Shown: positions 21,644 to 23,177 of the stretch, one piece after another
How positions within the stretch are numbered: position 1 is the first letter of the stretch
How the letters are laid out: every line of letters begins with the position of its first letter
DNA from: Saprospiraceae bacterium
GTDB taxonomy: Bacteria > Bacteroidota > Bacteroidia > Chitinophagales > Saprospiraceae
Assembly (NCBI GenBank): GCA_020630455.1
Contig: JAHDBK010000002.1
Coordinates: 1-23,177, forward strand
DNA: 23,177 bases
Reading direction: 5' to 3'
The notes under the pieces: generated by a model
What the model saw: the letters and a program-made list of their open reading frames with translations, nothing else
The model's database searches: none
What the model was told of the DNA's origin: nothing
Translations under genes and position numbers: made by a program

Positions 21644-21988
21644 TTAACTAACTTTCTTTTTGTTTTGATCCTTGAGCGCTTTTTCTTCTTCAATATAATT
21701 GTGAATGTGATGCATCACATTTTTAACTTTTGTATACTCTATTTGATAATAAATGAATTTTCCTTCACGACGAGTACTTACTATTCCAGCATTTCTCATT
21801 ATTCTAAGATGTTGAGAAGTGATGGATTGTTCTAATTTTAAAGTATTGTAAATAGTGTTAACACTAATGTTGTCATTTTGATCAATAAATTCAAGAATTT
21901 TTAATCGAAGAGGATGACATAAGGCTCTCAAAATTTCTGAAGAGACCTTGAGTGCTTCTGTGTTAATAGGAAGTTCAGTATTTCTCAT
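21644..21988 (-). CDS. ArsR-family winged-helix regulator
   Basis: This 114-residue winged-helix repressor-type protein starts with ALCHPLRLKILEFI. The recognition helix region is LEQSITSQHLRIMRNAGIVSTRREGKFIYYQI, the classic ArsR layout with S-x-x-SQHL-x-x-[LM]-R-x-AG. There is no ELCVCDL metal box and only one cysteine (Cys24), so arsenic or metal sensing by the usual site is unlikely. The C-terminus is basic (KDQNKKKVS). A second, similar ArsR gene lies 170 nt upstream on the same strand. Target genes are unknown; cysS is downstream but has its own promoter. Confidence 0.88.
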   Translation of the reverse strand: MRNTELPINTEALKVSSEILRALCHPLRLKILEFIDQNDNISVNTIYNTLKLEQSITSQHLRIMRNAGIVSTRREGKFIYYQIEYTKVKNVMHHIHNYIEEEKALKDQNKKKVS

Positions 21989-22079
21989 TTCTGTTCACAT
22001 TATTGTTTTAGTAAATATGTTGAATATAGTATAAACACAAGTTTAATGGTTTTCTTTCAATTTTTATAATACTTTAATA

Positions 22080-22116
22080 AAAAAAGCTGATAATTTTTGA
22101 AATTATCAGCTTTTTT
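22080..22116 (-). terminator. Intrinsic terminator after the distal ArsR gene
   Basis: A perfect 17-bp stem (22080-22096 and 22100-22116; core AAGCTGATAATTT) has a 3-nt loop. The minus strand continues with a T-run, so transcription of the upstream ArsR gene should stop here and the second ArsR gene needs its own promoter. Confidence 0.85.
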
Positions 22117-22158
22117 GGCCTCATATTAAAAATATGTTTACTGTGAAAATGTATTTTT

Positions 22159-22497
22159 TTATTGAGCCAAGTCTTCTATTAGTTTTGAAATTTGTGCTAA
22201 CCTATCATTATTTAGATAATAATAAATGAACTTTCCTGTTCTATTCGTTTCAACTACACCAGCTTTTCTTAGGATGGCTAAATGTTGTGAAGCAACAGAT
22301 TGTTCTAATCTCAATTTAATATAAATTTCTGTTACAGTCATTTGCTCGTTTTCTTCTAATAAGTCGATTATTGACTGGCGTAACTTGTGATTCACCGCTC
22401 TTAATACCAAAACGGCTCTTCTTAATTCGGAATAATCCAGTTGGATAGACTGGCTACTTTGTCCTAAGACAATTGTTTCGTCTTTCTGCTTTCTCAT
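22159..22497 (-). CDS. ArsR-family winged-helix regulator, paralogue
   Basis: This 112-residue protein has an ArsR winged helix: VNHKLRQSIIDLL, then TEIYIKLRLEQSVASQHLAILRKAGVVETNRTGKFIYYYL. It shares the LEQS-x-x-SQHL-x-I-x-R-x-AG-x-V-x-T-x-R-x-GKFIYY core with the 21644 protein, so the pair looks like an old tandem duplication. It has no cysteine at all, which rules out a cysteine-based metal or thiol switch. An N-terminal tail of about 25 polar residues precedes the domain. A small inverted repeat at 22534-22547 lies upstream. The ligand and targets are unknown. Confidence 0.88.
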   Translation of the reverse strand: MRKQKDETIVLGQSSQSIQLDYSELRRAVLVLRAVNHKLRQSIIDLLEENEQMTVTEIYIKLRLEQSVASQHLAILRKAGVVETNRTGKFIYYYLNNDRLAQISKLIEDLAQ

Positions 22498-22533
22498 CAG
22501 TAATAATTTAATGTTTAATAAAAATTTCTTTAA

Positions 22534-22547
22534 CTACTCATTAGTAG
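22534..22547. repeat. Small inverted repeat upstream of the distal ArsR gene, possible operator
   Basis: CTACT-CATT-AGTAG, about 37 nt before the start codon. ArsR proteins often bind inverted repeats near their own promoter, but this one is short and no promoter box is identified beside it. Confidence 0.25.
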
Positions 22548-22617
22548 CGTTTATTTATGAAAATAATTTACATATATAAATTTTTTCAATAACTGTGCCA
22601 AATACGTTTTTTTAGAT

Positions 22618-22648
22618 TCAAATATATGTAAAAACATATAATATTTGA
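22618..22648. repeat. Imperfect inverted repeat between tsaB and the ArsR gene
   Basis: TCAAATATATGT (22618-22629) pairs with ACATATAATATTTGA (22634-22648) with a 3-nt bulge and a 4-nt loop. It may be the end of the tsaB message or an operator; there is no T-run. Confidence 0.35.
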
Positions 22649-22706
22649 AATAAAAATTTGTAATTACTTACAATTTACCTACCGTTACCTCAAGAAAATG
22701 TACGTA

Positions 22707-23177
22707 TTACAATTTTTTCTTAGGTATAGTAATGTTTGGAGACTTCAAATACAGGGGGGAAGTATATGCGATATTTTTGAAAGTTTGCGTTATGTATGCA
22801 CGATGTGATAAAGGAACTAGATGACGAGAAGAACAAAGAATATCTACTATTTTTGCTTTTTCAAAGCCCTCTAAACGACTCACTTTAGTAGCACCGTCAC
22901 CACAATATATTACATTTTTTTTTATTGTGAAAATTTTTTTAGAAAAAAAATCATCTAAGATAAGTGCTCTAGGATTTTCTATTGTTTTACCTGTATCATC
23001 AAAACAAGCTGTGTAGACTTCCATCCTTCTTGCGTCAATCATAGGATAGACAATATATGGTACTAATTCAGAAGGGCTGCTTTTTATACAAGCACGAGCA
23101 AGAGATTCTAAAGTACTCACTAAAATTAATGGAATATCGGCAGAATAACAAATGCCTTTAGCTATTGAAAAACCAAT
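22707..23177 (-). CDS. tsaB: tRNA threonylcarbamoyladenosine biosynthesis protein TsaB (3' part)
   Basis: The window edge cuts the 5' end; 156 residues are visible. TsaB is the non-catalytic partner of TsaD in making the t6A modification next to the anticodon of ANN-decoding tRNAs. Visible family features are IGFSIAKGICYSADIPLIL-VSTLESLA, which follows the usual G-S-F-T-G-x-R segment lying outside the window, and the block YPMIDARRMEVYTACFD. The reading frame runs open to the last base. The GTG at 23118-23120 is internal to the conserved region and is not the start. The C-terminus ends in PKKKL. The gene is separated from ArsR by 209 nt. Confidence 0.92.
   Translation of the reverse strand: MGFSIAKGICYSADIPLILVSTLESLARACIKSSPSELVPYIVYPMIDARRMEVYTACFDDTGKTIENPRALILDDFFSKKIFTIKKNVIYCGDGATKVSRLEGFEKAKIVDILCSSRHLVPLSHRAYITQTFKNIAYTSPLYLKSPNITIPKKKL

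Noticed and set aside
23118..23120. GTG as a start codon of a 137-residue protein
   Set aside because: The frame continues upstream to the window edge with conserved TsaB sequence, so the GTG is internal.
1..23177. CRISPR array, tRNA or rRNA genes, transposase or insertion sequence
   Set aside because: No regularly spaced repeats, cloverleaf sequences, rRNA-like stretches or transposase-like proteins were seen on either strand.

Overview
The window is a 23.2 kb piece of an AT-rich chromosome from a member of the Bacteroidota, probably an aquatic or marine lineage. Several signs agree on this. One secreted protein ends in a type IX secretion (Por) sorting domain. Families largely confined to this phylum occur here: DUF5606, DUF5686 with a carboxypeptidase-like regulatory domain, and a choice-of-anchor-B protein. 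Many genes are preceded by the Bacteroidota -7 element TAnnTTTG, and Shine-Dalgarno sites are largely absent. No genus can be assigned. Most genes are core housekeeping functions; no rRNA, tRNA, CRISPR array, transposase or integrase gene was seen.

Layout. 1-2916, minus strand: a small outer-membrane-type protein, a DUF5606 protein and a GH3-family adenylating enzyme, with a possible small RNA between the last two. 3198-5161, plus strand: a peroxiredoxin, a DUF2306 membrane protein and a secreted protein made of about six 22-residue tryptophan repeats. 5158-11418, minus strand: cdsA, metF behind a SAM-I riboswitch, galE, a large T9SS-exported propeller protein and a PaaI-type thioesterase. 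11552-17717, plus strand: a probable four-gene unit (DUF5686 barrel, flippase-like membrane protein, methyltransferase, low-molecular-weight phosphatase), followed by lgt under its own promoter. 17754-18578: a metallophosphoesterase gene with unlike codon usage and an attC-like folded repeat at its 3' end, which looks like a lone integron-type cassette. 18787-19797, plus strand: phoH. 19931-23177, minus strand: cysS, two ArsR-family regulators and the 3' part of tsaB.

The best-supported regulatory element is the metF leader. The SAM-I aptamer, a competing antiterminator and an intrinsic terminator can all be read directly, so methylenetetrahydrofolate reductase should be shut off by S-adenosylmethionine. 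The intergenic DNA is rich in structure: near-perfect hairpins with 2-nt loops, a 46-bp perfect palindrome touching the metF stop codon, and a dispersed 16-bp motif (TTTAAACANGCTCTTA) seen four times plus weaker copies.

The strongest candidates for something new are the cassette-like metallophosphoesterase locus, the tryptophan-repeat secreted protein, the roughly 200-nt RNA candidate downstream of GH3 and the dispersed intergenic motif.
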